Part shown: positions 24,370 to 33,079 of the stretch, piece by piece | Position numbering within the stretch: position 1 is the first letter of the stretch | How the letters are laid out: the number at the start of each line of letters is the position of its first letter | Assembly (NCBI GenBank): GCA_002722955.1 | Contig: PBMZ01000183.1 | Location: 1-64,000, forward strand | Reading direction: 5' to 3' | DNA: 64,000 nucleotides | DNA from: Planctomycetaceae bacterium | GTDB lineage: Bacteria; Planctomycetota; Planctomycetia; Planctomycetales; Planctomycetaceae | Notes under the pieces: model-generated | What the model saw: the letters and a program-made list of their open reading frames with translations, nothing else | The model's database searches: none | What the model was told of the DNA's origin: nothing | Translations under genes and position numbers: made by a program

Positions 24370-25512
24370 TTATCTAGTCTTAGTCTCATTCGATTGACCT
24401 GAAAACGAACGGAGTCGGATTTGTCTCACAACGACGGCAACGCAAAGCGAGAGCACGCCAAACCCACTTAGCCAAAGGCGCCAATTGATGGGATCACTGG
24501 CCTTCGCCGTGATGGGTGATCGACCGCTCAGGGATGTTGGGTCTGCGCCGGCAATGTCCATCGAGGATTTTGACGGCGTATTGCCGAAGAGCGTTACCGT
24601 ATTGCTGATGTGATCGATGACGCGTGTCTTTCCTTCAACCCCTTTCGGCGGCTGAAAACGGCTACTGTCGATACCAGTATTGAACTCGACTTCCTTGAAT
24701 TGCCACATAAACACTGGTGGCGGCTCCTTAGAGCCAAGACACAGGTAACCGTCAGAAGGAAACCATGTCGTTTCATTGAGTTTTCGAAATCGATTTGCAC
24801 GCCAGAATTTGGCAATTGAAAGCGTGTCTCTTCCACGGAAGTAGCCTTCTTCGAGCCTTTGGCGTGGCAAATAATCTCGCGATGGATCCAGCCACAGTGT
24901 TTCCACGTCAGCACCCCGCACATCCGGTTTCCGATGCACCTTGACGATGACACATTCGTTTCCGTCGATCTCTTCCCAGCCCTCAACCGTAACCGACTCT
25001 TCCGATGTCAAAATCGCGTCGACCCACCGGCCTTGCAGGCCGAACCAAATTCCATACAGAGCGTCGAGCGTGATATTCGAGCCCATGGGGCGGTCCGACA
25101 GGGATGGATCGATCTCGATCATCTCCCATCCCTCTTTGGCCTTATTCAGTTTCGTGCGCGTGAACCAAGTTCGTTCGGAATCGCCTCCCATCGCAATTCG
25201 GTGCTGGACAACGCCATCGCTCACGTCACTTTCTTGATAAGCGAATCCCCCAGTATCCGCCCATAAGAATTCCCAGCCCATATAGTAGTTTTTGAACACT
25301 TTATCTGTTTCAGCAATTTTGATGTCAACCAGTTCCTCTCTGGGCCAGCTATGCCATTCGACCTTGACATTAACGAAGGACTCTCGCCATTCCTTGAGGC
25401 TTGCAGAAATCTCCTCGCGTGTTGGCAAGGGCCGCTGCGTGGCAGATTCCTCTTGAGCATGACCAAGTGAAGCGAATGACAAGCAGAGAGTTCCGAAAAG
25501 TAGCTGCCGCAT
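24370..25512 (-). CDS. Exported LolA/LppX-like protein with C-terminal membrane anchor
   Basis: 380 residues: signal peptide (1-19, ends GHA), a large periplasmic domain, and one membrane helix near the C-terminus (about 343-362, LWLSGFGVLSLCVAVVV) followed by a basic tail. The central pattern (VEGWEEIDGNECVIVKVHR, DVETLWLDPSRDYLPRQRL) matches the outer-membrane lipoprotein-sorting-like beta half-barrel common in planctomycetes. Such folds carry lipids or lipoproteins. It is the first gene of the minus-strand cluster ending in the DUF1559 protein. The function here is unknown. Confidence 0.6.
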   Translation of the reverse strand: MRQLLFGTLCLSFASLGHAQEESATQRPLPTREEISASLKEWRESFVNVKVEWHSWPREELVDIKIAETDKVFKNYYMGWEFLWADTGGFAYQESDVSDGVVQHRIAMGGDSERTWFTRTKLNKAKEGWEMIEIDPSLSDRPMGSNITLDALYGIWFGLQGRWVDAILTSEESVTVEGWEEIDGNECVIVKVHRKPDVRGADVETLWLDPSRDYLPRQRLEEGYFRGRDTLSIAKFWRANRFRKLNETTWFPSDGYLCLGSKEPPPVFMWQFKEVEFNTGIDSSRFQPPKGVEGKTRVIDHISNTVTLFGNTPSKSSMDIAGADPTSLSGRSPITAKASDPINWRLWLSGFGVLSLCVAVVVRQIRLRSFSGQSNETKTR

Positions 25513-25739
25513 GATGATCTCAGAGGATATGAGTTAACACTTGATGTGAAGTATGAATAGTAACCATTTGTGATGAGTTTCCATTAGTTAGTGAACGTAA
25601 AAAAAAGAGGATGCCGTCAAGGAAAAACTTGAGAAATTCGATTTTTTCGAAGATCAAAACTCTCAAGAAAATGAGGGTCGAAAATGAATTTGCCGATCAT
25701 GTGGCCTCACGGGTATACTGGGTTAAAAGGAGAACTTTC

Positions 25740-26024
25740 ATGACTCAGGTCGCGGCCCAACAAATTGAATCCACAGCCGGAGTTCGCGGTGGCAAGCCTC
25801 GAATCTCAGGAACTCGAATTACGGTCGCCGACATCGTGACTTGGACTGAGCAAGGTCATTCGCCGGATGTAATCGTTGCCGATTATCCACAACTCACTCT
25901 CGTCGGCGTGCACGCCGCGCTGTCGCACTACTATGCAAATCAATCGGAAATCGACGAAGAAACCCGAGAGTCGCTGCAGTTCGCAGAAGAACTGAGCACA
26001 CAGCTGTGCGGGCGCATCCCATAG
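25740..26024 (+). CDS. DUF433 domain protein (antitoxin-like)
   Basis: 94 residues from the ATG at 25740, which has AAAAGGAG 8 nt upstream; an in-frame ATG at 25611 lacks this. The sequence RGGKPRISGTRITVADIV, then a region ending VGVHAALSHYYANQSEID, is the DUF433 winged-helix domain. Many DUF433 proteins are antitoxins paired with a downstream PIN-like DUF5615 toxin. Here the downstream 460 bp contain only a palindromic repeat, so the partner is missing or lies elsewhere. Confidence 0.85.
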   Translation: MTQVAAQQIESTAGVRGGKPRISGTRITVADIVTWTEQGHSPDVIVADYPQLTLVGVHAALSHYYANQSEIDEETRESLQFAEELSTQLCGRIP

Positions 26025-26109
26025 TGGCCCAAAGTTACAAAACCGCGAATGGCAAGTTTGCTGCCGCCACATTCGGGATCATTTCTTGCTCTGATGCGTC
26101 GTTCGGGTA

Positions 26110-26308
26110 AGCCACGAAGTGGTGGCACAGAATAGCACCGGCCGTCAGGTCGGTGAATGTGGCTGAAAACGCGCGAGAGGGCCGAAGGCCCGGCACAGAA
26201 TAATCAATAGCCCAACATGAGGTGCCGGACCTTCGGCCCTCGATGATGGAATTGGTTCGCTCACCGACCTTACGGTCGGTGCTATTATTTGCCGCCACTT
26301 CGTGGCTA
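26110..26308. repeat. 200-bp nested palindrome between DUF433 and mqnA
   Basis: Successive matching arms in mirror order: AGCCACGAAGTGGTGGC against GCCGCCACTTCGTGGCT; AATAGCACCGGCCGT against ACGGTCGGTGCTATT; GAGGGCCGAAGGCC against GGACCTTCGGCCCTC. The whole stretch can fold into one long, interrupted hairpin with secondary stems. It occupies most of the 464-bp non-coding gap (26025-26488), where I see no gene. It resembles other planctomycete palindromic intergenic repeats. Confidence 0.75.
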
Positions 26309-26488
26309 CTAGACTCATTCCACATGATATCAAGTTATTCTTGATACCAATCGCTACCCCCCAAATTACGCTATTCAGCACGGTTGGTTGAAGAATCTGA
26401 ATCGATGCAGCGTTAATGATCCGAGCCATTCGCGGTTAGTCATCTAGTCCTGACGGTTTGCGTGGCGAACCGGGAGTCTTATAATTAG

Positions 26489-27346
26489 ATGATTCAACGA
26501 GCGACAACTATGTTGGATTTTTCTCTCATGACGGATGACGGATCACGCCCAGTTCGGGTTGGGGCGGTGAATTATCTTAACTCCAAACCATTAATCGAAG
26601 GTTTGGACGAATTATTACCAGGAGCGGACCTGATCCTGGATTATCCTAGCCGCTTGGCAGACGACTTGGCCGGCGGGTTGTTGGATGTTGCGCTGATTCC
26701 TTCGGTCGAGGTCTTTCGCGATCCGGATTATGAAATCATCTCGGACGCCTGTGTCGCGACGCACGGCCCAGTGCTCAGCGTGAAGCTCTACAGCCGAGTT
26801 CCGATGGGTGAAGTTCGCAGCGTGGCCTTGGACGAGGGATCTCGAACCAGCGCCGCTTTGGCGTTGATCATGCTTGCGGAACGATACGGCGTGGAACCGG
26901 ACATCGAGCCATTGCCGCTGGGTTCCTCGGTCGAGTCAACAAACGCTGATGCGGTCCTCTTGATCGGAGACCGAGCGATTCATGCGTTGGATGAATCGTT
27001 CGTTACCACATGGGATTTGGGCGAAGAGTGGTTGGCGTGGACGGGCTTACCGTTCGTGTTCGCGATGTGGGCCGCTCCCTCGGGACGCGACTTGGGCCAT
27101 TTGGAAGAAGCACTGTCGAGGGCTCGCGATCGCGGCGTTGCCAGCTTCGACGAGATTGCTCGGCGAGAAGCTCCGATTTTGAGCATCACTGAAGACACGG
27201 CCTACTGCTATCTGACCGAGAACCTGGATTATCATCTTGGCTCGGCGGAGCGTCGCGGGTTGATTTTGTTTCACGAATTAGCTGTCAAACTGGGACTGGC
27301 TCCCGAAGGTGTGGACCTTGTCTTCCGACATTGCACCCCTGCTTGA
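26489..27346 (+). CDS. mqnA: Chorismate dehydratase MqnA (futalosine pathway)
   Basis: 285 residues with the MqnA periplasmic-binding-like fold and signatures RVGAVNYLNSKPLIEGL, DVALIPSVEVF and ALDEGSRTSAALALIML. It converts chorismate to 3-[(1-carboxyvinyl)oxy]benzoate, the first step of futalosine menaquinone synthesis. A TATAAT hexamer at 26480-26485 lies only 4 bp before the first ATG. If it is the promoter, translation more likely begins at the in-frame ATG 26510 or 26528, close to the conserved RPVRVG. It overlaps mqnC by 38 bp. Confidence 0.88.
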   Translation: MIQRATTMLDFSLMTDDGSRPVRVGAVNYLNSKPLIEGLDELLPGADLILDYPSRLADDLAGGLLDVALIPSVEVFRDPDYEIISDACVATHGPVLSVKLYSRVPMGEVRSVALDEGSRTSAALALIMLAERYGVEPDIEPLPLGSSVESTNADAVLLIGDRAIHALDESFVTTWDLGEEWLAWTGLPFVFAMWAAPSGRDLGHLEEALSRARDRGVASFDEIARREAPILSITEDTAYCYLTENLDYHLGSAERRGLILFHELAVKLGLAPEGVDLVFRHCTPA

Positions 27347-28457
27347 AAAGGCCGTCGACGGAGTAAGATTGACTCCGGAAGAAGGCGTCCGATTGCTGGA
27401 GTCCAACGACTTGTTGGCCATCGGCGAGGCCGCGAACGCCGTGACCAAACGGCTGCACCCGGAGCCTTACCGGACTTACAACATCGACCGCAACATCAAC
27501 TACACCAACGCATGCACGGCGGTCTGCGATTTCTGTGCGTTCTATCGGCCACCTGATCATCCCGAGGTCTACGTCTTGGAACGCGACGTCTTGCTAAAGA
27601 AGATCGAGGAAACCGTCGAGCTTGGCGGCGATCAAATTTTGATGCAAGGCGGCCTGCATCCGAAGCTGTCACTCGAGTGGTACGAAGAACTGCTTTCGGA
27701 CATCAAGTCAAACTTCCCACAAGTCAACGTCCACGGTTTCAGCCCGCCAGAGATCTATCATTTCACCAAGATCAGCAAACTGCCGCTTAAGACAGTGCTG
27801 GAACGATTAAAGACCGCGGGACTCGGAAGCTTGCCTGGCGGCGGTGGCGAGATCTTGGTTGATCGCGTTCGCAAAGAGATCACTCGCGGCAAAGTGCTGA
27901 CGGACGATTGGCTCGAAGTGAACCGCGTTTGGCACGAGCTTGGCGGTATCTCGACTGCAACCATGATGTTCGGTCACGTGGAAACATTGGCCGAACGCAT
28001 CGAGCACATGGAACGCTTACGACAAGTCCAAGACGAGACCGGTGGCTTTACGGCTTTCATCAGTTGGACATTCCAACCCGACAACACCGACATGGCGGAC
28101 ATTCCGTCAGCGGGCGCGTTTGAATACTTGAAGACTCAGGCGGTCAGCCGGTTGTACTTGGATAACTTTCCGAATATCCAGTCGTCTTGGGTCACGCAGG
28201 GTGAGAAGATTGGGCAGATGGCCTTGTCCTTCGGCGCCAATGATATGGGCAGCTTAATGATCGAGGAAAACGTGGTCGCCGAGGCGGGCACGGTTTATTA
28301 TCTCTCTCTGGATCAGATTCGCCGCGCTATCCGTGAAACGGGTTATATCCCACGGCAGCGTAACGTTTTCTACGAATATATCGATAACGAAGATGACACC
28401 GGTCGCGTAAAGCCTAGCAATCGTGTGGCGTTGCCGGTAATCAACTCGTCGATCTAA
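27309..28457 (+). CDS. mqnC: Cyclic dehypoxanthinyl futalosine synthase MqnC
   Basis: 382 residues, GTG start inside the end of mqnA. The radical SAM cluster motif CTAVCDFC is at 69-76 (Cys69, Cys73, Cys76). NYTNAC and the downstream GGDQILMQGGLHP and VHGFSPPEI are characteristic of MqnC/MqnE. MqnC is distinguished from MqnE by the opening LLEKAVDGVRLTPEEGVRLL and the end SLMIEENVVAEAGT. It cyclises dehypoxanthine futalosine using S-adenosylmethionine. The mqnA-mqnC overlap indicates a co-translated operon; mqnB/D/E are elsewhere. Confidence 0.92.
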   Translation: MWTLSSDIAPLLEKAVDGVRLTPEEGVRLLESNDLLAIGEAANAVTKRLHPEPYRTYNIDRNINYTNACTAVCDFCAFYRPPDHPEVYVLERDVLLKKIEETVELGGDQILMQGGLHPKLSLEWYEELLSDIKSNFPQVNVHGFSPPEIYHFTKISKLPLKTVLERLKTAGLGSLPGGGGEILVDRVRKEITRGKVLTDDWLEVNRVWHELGGISTATMMFGHVETLAERIEHMERLRQVQDETGGFTAFISWTFQPDNTDMADIPSAGAFEYLKTQAVSRLYLDNFPNIQSSWVTQGEKIGQMALSFGANDMGSLMIEENVVAEAGTVYYLSLDQIRRAIRETGYIPRQRNVFYEYIDNEDDTGRVKPSNRVALPVINSSI

Positions 28458-28597
28458 GGCAGCAGCCTCGTTGATTTTCGGCAACATGATTTGGGTGTGT
28501 TAGAGTCAAAATGCCCCGTGCCACAATGCCCGATGACCAAACCGTTGCGTAAGGAGTTGGTCACTGGTGATTGGTCGTTTTGAATTTGCCGATTCCA

Positions 28598-29368
28598 ATG
28601 ATTCACATCCGCGAACTGACAAAGCGATTTACCGATTTGGCCGCTGCTGACAGTGCGCCAGCGTTGAATCAAGTCAGCTTTGATGTCGAACCGGGTGAAA
28701 TCTTCGGGCTCTTGGGACCCAATGGTGCCGGCAAGACGACATGCTTGCGGATTCTCAGCACGGTACTGCGACCAACGTCGGGCACGGCCGAGATTGCCGG
28801 TTTCGACGTCGCCGATCATCCCCCCCGAGTTCGCGAGAACATCGGTTTCATGTCCGGCAACACCGGAATCTACGACCGCATGACGGCCTGGGAAATGGTC
28901 GAGTACTACGGCCGCTTATACGGAATCCCCGAAGAGCAACTGGTGCCGCGAATCGAGACCATTTTCGAAACGCTGCAAATGAACGACATCCGTGACGTAC
29001 TCGGCTCAAAGATGTCGACCGGCATGAAGCAAAAGGTGTCCATTGCTCGCACAGTCGTTCACGATCCACCCGTTTTGATCTTTGACGAGCCGACCTCGGG
29101 CCTGGACGTGTTGGTGGCGAGAAAACTTTTGAACGCCATCGCCGCGCTTCGGGATCAGGGCAAATGCATCATCTTCTCGACGCACATCATGCGGGAAGTT
29201 GAGAAGCTTTGCGATCGAGTAGCCATCATCCACAAGGGTCAGATTCTGGCAATGGGAACGATTGAAGAACTCGCCACAAGATATAATCAACCAGATGTCG
29301 AAGAGCTATTCTTCGAACTGATCGATAAACACGAGAAAGAACTAAGGACCAATGACCAAATCCCATGA
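28598..29368 (+). CDS. ABC exporter ATP-binding protein, NatA type
   Basis: 256 residues from the ATG at 28598 ([11 protein letters not shown]); the TTG nine codons upstream is unlikely. Walker A (GPNGAGKTT) is at 40-48, the signature region [12 protein letters not shown] near 140, Walker B with [12 protein letters not shown], and the switch [11 protein letters not shown]. It is followed 142 bp on by an ABC-2 permease, forming a Nat-like two-gene exporter. Family members export sodium, drugs or peptides; the substrate is not identifiable here. Confidence 0.9.
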   Translation: MIHIRELTKRFTDLAAADSAPALNQVSFDVEPGEIFGLLGPNGAGKTTCLRILSTVLRPTSGTAEIAGFDVADHPPRVRENIGFMSGNTGIYDRMTAWEMVEYYGRLYGIPEEQLVPRIETIFETLQMNDIRDVLGSKMSTGMKQKVSIARTVVHDPPVLIFDEPTSGLDVLVARKLLNAIAALRDQGKCIIFSTHIMREVEKLCDRVAIIHKGQILAMGTIEELATRYNQPDVEELFFELIDKHEKELRTNDQIP

Positions 29369-29477
29369 CCAACGGCCCCGTTTAACGGCAAGCCGAAGGC
29401 GACAGCGTCTGTCCAATTACATTACAGACCAACAACGACGCCTTCGATTCGCGAACAAACGAGAACATTGGTCATTG
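29350..29477. repeat. Inverted repeat spanning the gap between the ABC genes
   Basis: CAATGACCAA (29350-29359) and TTGGTCATTG (29468-29477) are exact reverse complements. They enclose a second weaker pair (CCGTTTAACGG..CGAAGGCG against CGCCTTCGATTCGCGAA). It lies partly inside the end of the ATPase gene. The TTGGTCATTG core also appears upstream of other genes here. Confidence 0.45.
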
Positions 29478-29510
29478 ATGCTTGGGCATTGAGATTTCGA
29501 ATTATTCGGC

Positions 29511-31997
29511 ATGAGTTGGAAGAACATCAAACTGATCTTTCATCGCGAAGTTCGCGACCAACTACGGGATCGCCGTACGTTGTTCATGGTCGCGGTCTTG
29601 CCGATCTTGCTGTATCCACTGCTTGGCATTGGCACGATGTACATGGCCAATATGTTCACCGAGCAGCCTCGTACGGTCGTGATTCTTGGCGACGAACACT
29701 TGCCTGAAGATGATGACTTGCAGCTACTTGACGGAGACAGCTTCCGTGAAGAGTGGGGCAACGTCAGTAAGCTTCGCATCGTCACGCCCTCGAATTTCAC
29801 CAGTGAAGACGAGAAGTTCACAGCCAATACGAAGCTCATCGAGCAAGCTAACACGCTAAAGCAGAAGCTGGAACGATTCGAACAAATCACCTTGGCACTA
29901 GATCAGCGCGGGGCCAATGATGACTCGGTGGACGATTCGAACTCTCAGCCGACTCAGCAACAAGACGATGTTGACCTCGATAGTCAACAAGATGCGATCC
30001 AACGAATGTCGCGGCTGACCGTCGAGACATTACAGCGGCAACACGATCTGTTGGATGAGGAGATTAGGGCTCTGTTCAAAGAGAGCCCAATGCAAGTCCT
30101 GCTGATCTTTCCCGATGACTTCTCACAGAACATTGAACGCGTCAATCGGCAACTGGCCAATCGAAGCTTGAGCAATAAGAACGACGTCGAGTTGCCTCGG
30201 CCCATCATTCTGAAGAGCCGCGCTGACGACAAATCCTCGATCGCCTATTCCCGCGTTCGCGAGGTCGTACGGGCTTGGGAAGTTGCCATTTTGAACAAGC
30301 GGCTTGCATTAGCGGACTTGCCTGAATCGTTACCGAAGCCCGTGAACGCAAATGCGATCGAAGTCTCTGACGGTGACCAATTCTCGGCGAACCTCTGGAG
30401 CAAACTGTTTCCCGCTTTGCTGGTGATCATGGCCGTCACCGGTGCATTCTATCCCGCCGTCGATTTGGCAGCCGGCGAGAAAGAGCGAGGAACGATGGAA
30501 ACCTTGTTGATTTGCCCGGCGTCGCGAAGTGAAATCGTGCTTGGCAAGTTCTTCACGGTGATGCTCTTCAGCATTTCAACGGCGCTATTGAATATTGTCA
30601 GTCTGGGATTGACTGGTCAGTACATGGCTTCGATTGGGATCAATTCCACATCCGCACTGTCAAGTATCGCAATTACTTTGCCTGAACCGATGGCCTTATG
30701 TTGGTTATTGGTTCTGCTGATTCCGTTATCCGCGCTGTTTAGTGCGATGTGCTTGACGATCGCCACGTTCGCTCGAAGTACAAAGGAAGGTCAATACTAC
30801 CTGACACCGCTATTGACTGTAGTGATGGGTTTGACCGTCTTCTGCCTTTCTCCAGCCATTGAGATCTTCCCAGCGACGAACTTGTCATGGTTCTATAGCG
30901 TGCTTCCAATTGTCGGCATCGCTCTACTGCTGAAGGCCTTGTTGTTGGATCCGAATAATGTCAACGTCCTCGTGTTCTTGATGCCGGTCATGCTGACCAG
31001 CATTGGTTATAGCTTGTTGGCGCTGTGGTGGGCGATTGAACAGTTCAAGCGTGAAGATGTCCTGTTCCGCGAGGCTGAACAAATCAATCTGAACGATTGG
31101 CTGCGCCACTTACTGCGAGACAAAGAGGAGACGCCAAGCTTCATGGAAGCTGGCTTCTGCTTCGTGATGATCTTGATCATGCAATTCCTGGCTTTGAAAT
31201 ACATGGGCCAAGCATTGCAGCGAGTCTCGATGTTCCGGCTCTTGATCATTCAACAATTGGTGATCATTGCCTCCCCCGCTTTGTTCATGGCGGTCATGCT
31301 AACTTCGAGTGCTCGCAAAACGCTCCGATTACGGATGCCTTCGTTCAAGATGATGAGTATCGCAATTGTCTTGCCGCTGACACTTCATCCCGTTTCGACA
31401 TGGGTGATTTCAAACGTCAAGGAATACTTCCCGCCACTCGACGATTCCGTGATGCGGATGCTGACGGCAATGTCCGACGGCTCGCAACCACTTTGGTTGA
31501 TCTTGTTGGCGATCGCCGTGGCACCTGCAATTTGCGAAGAAATCGCCTTTCGCGGTTTCATGCTGAGTGGCTTCAATCGCTCGCAACGAGTGGGCTTGTC
31601 GATCACGATGTCGGCCTTGGCTTTCGGTGTGATTCACATGATTCCACTGCAAGTCTTCAACGCATCGCTGTTAGGATTGGTCTTGGGTTTGATCGCTGTT
31701 CGCAGCAACAGCCTTTACCCCGGAATCGTGTTCCACTTGATCTTTAACTCACTGACCGTGTTCCATGGCGTGTGGAGCGAGCAGTTGATTGAGAGTAACT
31801 CGACGCTGCTGGAAACTACGCTGCTTGGCTGGTTCCTGAGGCTCGAAGATGGCGGCATCATGTATGAGTGGCCAAGCCTTTTGATCGGCTTTGGAGCATC
31901 GGCTGCCATGATCTATTGGCTGATTCAACACGGCAAACAAAAGCCCGACAAGCCGATCGTCAACATGTCGATGCAAAACGCTGTCGCGGCACAATAG
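29511..31997 (+). CDS. ABC-2 permease fused to a CPBP intramembrane protease
   Basis: 828 residues. The first ~570 form a NatB-like ABC-2 permease: helix near 28, a long extracytoplasmic domain with a coiled coil, then six helices from about 300. The C-terminal ~200 residues are a CPBP (CAAX protease/bacteriocin-processing) domain. Its three motifs are intact: CEEIAFRG near 675, FGVIH near 706 and HLIFN near 743. The fusion suggests the exporter processes or protects against a membrane-active peptide or prenylated substrate, an inference from the CPBP family. It pairs with the upstream ATPase gene; GDPD follows 7 bp later. Confidence 0.87.
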   Translation: MSWKNIKLIFHREVRDQLRDRRTLFMVAVLPILLYPLLGIGTMYMANMFTEQPRTVVILGDEHLPEDDDLQLLDGDSFREEWGNVSKLRIVTPSNFTSEDEKFTANTKLIEQANTLKQKLERFEQITLALDQRGANDDSVDDSNSQPTQQQDDVDLDSQQDAIQRMSRLTVETLQRQHDLLDEEIRALFKESPMQVLLIFPDDFSQNIERVNRQLANRSLSNKNDVELPRPIILKSRADDKSSIAYSRVREVVRAWEVAILNKRLALADLPESLPKPVNANAIEVSDGDQFSANLWSKLFPALLVIMAVTGAFYPAVDLAAGEKERGTMETLLICPASRSEIVLGKFFTVMLFSISTALLNIVSLGLTGQYMASIGINSTSALSSIAITLPEPMALCWLLVLLIPLSALFSAMCLTIATFARSTKEGQYYLTPLLTVVMGLTVFCLSPAIEIFPATNLSWFYSVLPIVGIALLLKALLLDPNNVNVLVFLMPVMLTSIGYSLLALWWAIEQFKREDVLFREAEQINLNDWLRHLLRDKEETPSFMEAGFCFVMILIMQFLALKYMGQALQRVSMFRLLIIQQLVIIASPALFMAVMLTSSARKTLRLRMPSFKMMSIAIVLPLTLHPVSTWVISNVKEYFPPLDDSVMRMLTAMSDGSQPLWLILLAIAVAPAICEEIAFRGFMLSGFNRSQRVGLSITMSALAFGVIHMIPLQVFNASLLGLVLGLIAVRSNSLYPGIVFHLIFNSLTVFHGVWSEQLIESNSTLLETTLLGWFLRLEDGGIMYEWPSLLIGFGASAAMIYWLIQHGKQKPDKPIVNMSMQNAVAAQ

Positions 31998-32004
31998 GCC
32001 TCGC

Positions 32005-32931
32005 ATGGTTAATGCCATGAGTCTAAACGAAAACAAATGGCTGTTGGGGTTTAGCGAAAGACGCGTGCTAAGGATCGCTCACCGAGGCGCTCGAGCATTT
32101 GCACCAGAGAACACCCTGCCGGCAATCGAACTTGCAGCAAGACTTGGTGCCGACGCTGTTGAGATCGACGTCCATCAGACAAAGGATGAACAAGTCGTCG
32201 TCACTCGCGACGACACGCTTTCACGATGTAGGGACATTGCTGAGCGATTCGCTGAGGCAAACGACCTATTCGTGTCGAGCTTCACGCTAGATCAACTGCG
32301 GACATTAAACGCTGGCCGCTGGTTTGCCGATCAGTTCAAGCTGCCCGTCGAAGAGAGAGAGCAGTACTTGCAGTTGCTCACGGCTGCTGAGATCGACGAG
32401 TACTTGCAGCCAACAACACTCAAGCAATTCCTTCAAGGCGTAGCAATTCCTACGTTGGAGGAATGTTTGGTCTTGGCCCGTGACCTCGGCCTGTTGGTCA
32501 ACGTCGAAATCAAGACGCTGCCGCGAATGTATGCCGGAATCACAGAGCAAGTCGTCGACGTCATCAATCATGTCGGTGCCGCTGAGCTAACATTGGTCTC
32601 GTCATTCGATCATCAGCAAGTTCTTGAGTGTCGGCGGCGAAGCGAAGCGATCGCCACGGCCGTTGTCGTTTGCGAGCGGCTCGCCAATGTTCCCGAGTAC
32701 CTCGAGCGACTCGGTGCCAACGCCTACCATCCAGGCTGCTATGGCGACTTTGATTCAATCGGAATCGGCTCTCTATCTGGGAAACTCGACACCGAGCTGT
32801 TCGATCAACTGCGAGGATGTGGCTTCGGCAGCAACGCATGGACCGTGAATAAACCGGATCATATTGATCGGCTGAGGAACGCAGGAGTCACGGGTTTGAT
32901 CGGCGATTTTCCAAATCGCCTTCAGCCGTAG
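32005..32931 (+). CDS. Glycerophosphodiester phosphodiesterase-like protein, second catalytic His replaced
   Basis: 308 residues with a GDPD TIM barrel: IAHRGARAFAPENTLPAIE at the N-terminus (first catalytic His kept), then DAVEIDVHQTKDEQVVV. The next motif is normally V(V/I)xHD(D/E)T. Here it reads VVTRDDTLSR, so the second catalytic His is Arg. A roughly 35-residue insertion follows (EEREQYLQLLTAAEIDEYLQ). The later EIKT metal ligand and WTVNKPD are present. It may therefore be inactive, or use another acid/base. It lies 7 bp after the permease-CPBP gene and is probably co-transcribed. Confidence 0.78.
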   Translation: MVNAMSLNENKWLLGFSERRVLRIAHRGARAFAPENTLPAIELAARLGADAVEIDVHQTKDEQVVVTRDDTLSRCRDIAERFAEANDLFVSSFTLDQLRTLNAGRWFADQFKLPVEEREQYLQLLTAAEIDEYLQPTTLKQFLQGVAIPTLEECLVLARDLGLLVNVEIKTLPRMYAGITEQVVDVINHVGAAELTLVSSFDHQQVLECRRRSEAIATAVVVCERLANVPEYLERLGANAYHPGCYGDFDSIGIGSLSGKLDTELFDQLRGCGFGSNAWTVNKPDHIDRLRNAGVTGLIGDFPNRLQP

Positions 32932-32943
32932 CATCCGACGATT

Positions 32944-33010
32944 CGTTTAACCCGTAGCAGAAGGCGAGGTCTTTTCTGCCGACTCCTCGCCTTCGGCTAC
33001 GGGTTAAACG
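32944..33010. repeat. Inverted repeat between GDPD and DUF1501 genes
   Basis: CGTTTAACCCGTAGC (from 32944) pairs exactly with GCTACGGGTTAAACG (to 33010), and GAAGGCGAGG pairs with CCTCGCCTTC inside it, around a 15-nt loop. It sits just before a terminator hairpin, between convergent genes. Confidence 0.7.
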
Positions 33011-33022
33011 GAACGCGCAGAG

Positions 33023-33055
33023 AAAAGCCCGGCTTCTTGGAGAAGCCGGGCTTTT
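33023..33055. terminator. Bidirectional terminator-like hairpin
   Basis: AAAAGCCCGGCTTCT / AGAAGCCGGGCTTTT, perfect 15-bp stem with a 3-nt loop. The A and T runs on either side suit termination of both convergent genes (ends at 32931 and 33080). It shares the AAGCCCGGC core with the hairpins at 15886, 46891 and 55125. Confidence 0.75.
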
Positions 33056-33079
33056 GAACTTTCATCAGCTTTCCATCAC

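Noticed and set aside
27309-28457. MqnE (aminofutalosine synthase) instead of MqnC
   Set aside because: The end SLMIEENVVAEAGT and the N-terminal helix fit MqnC; MqnE would be expected to differ there.
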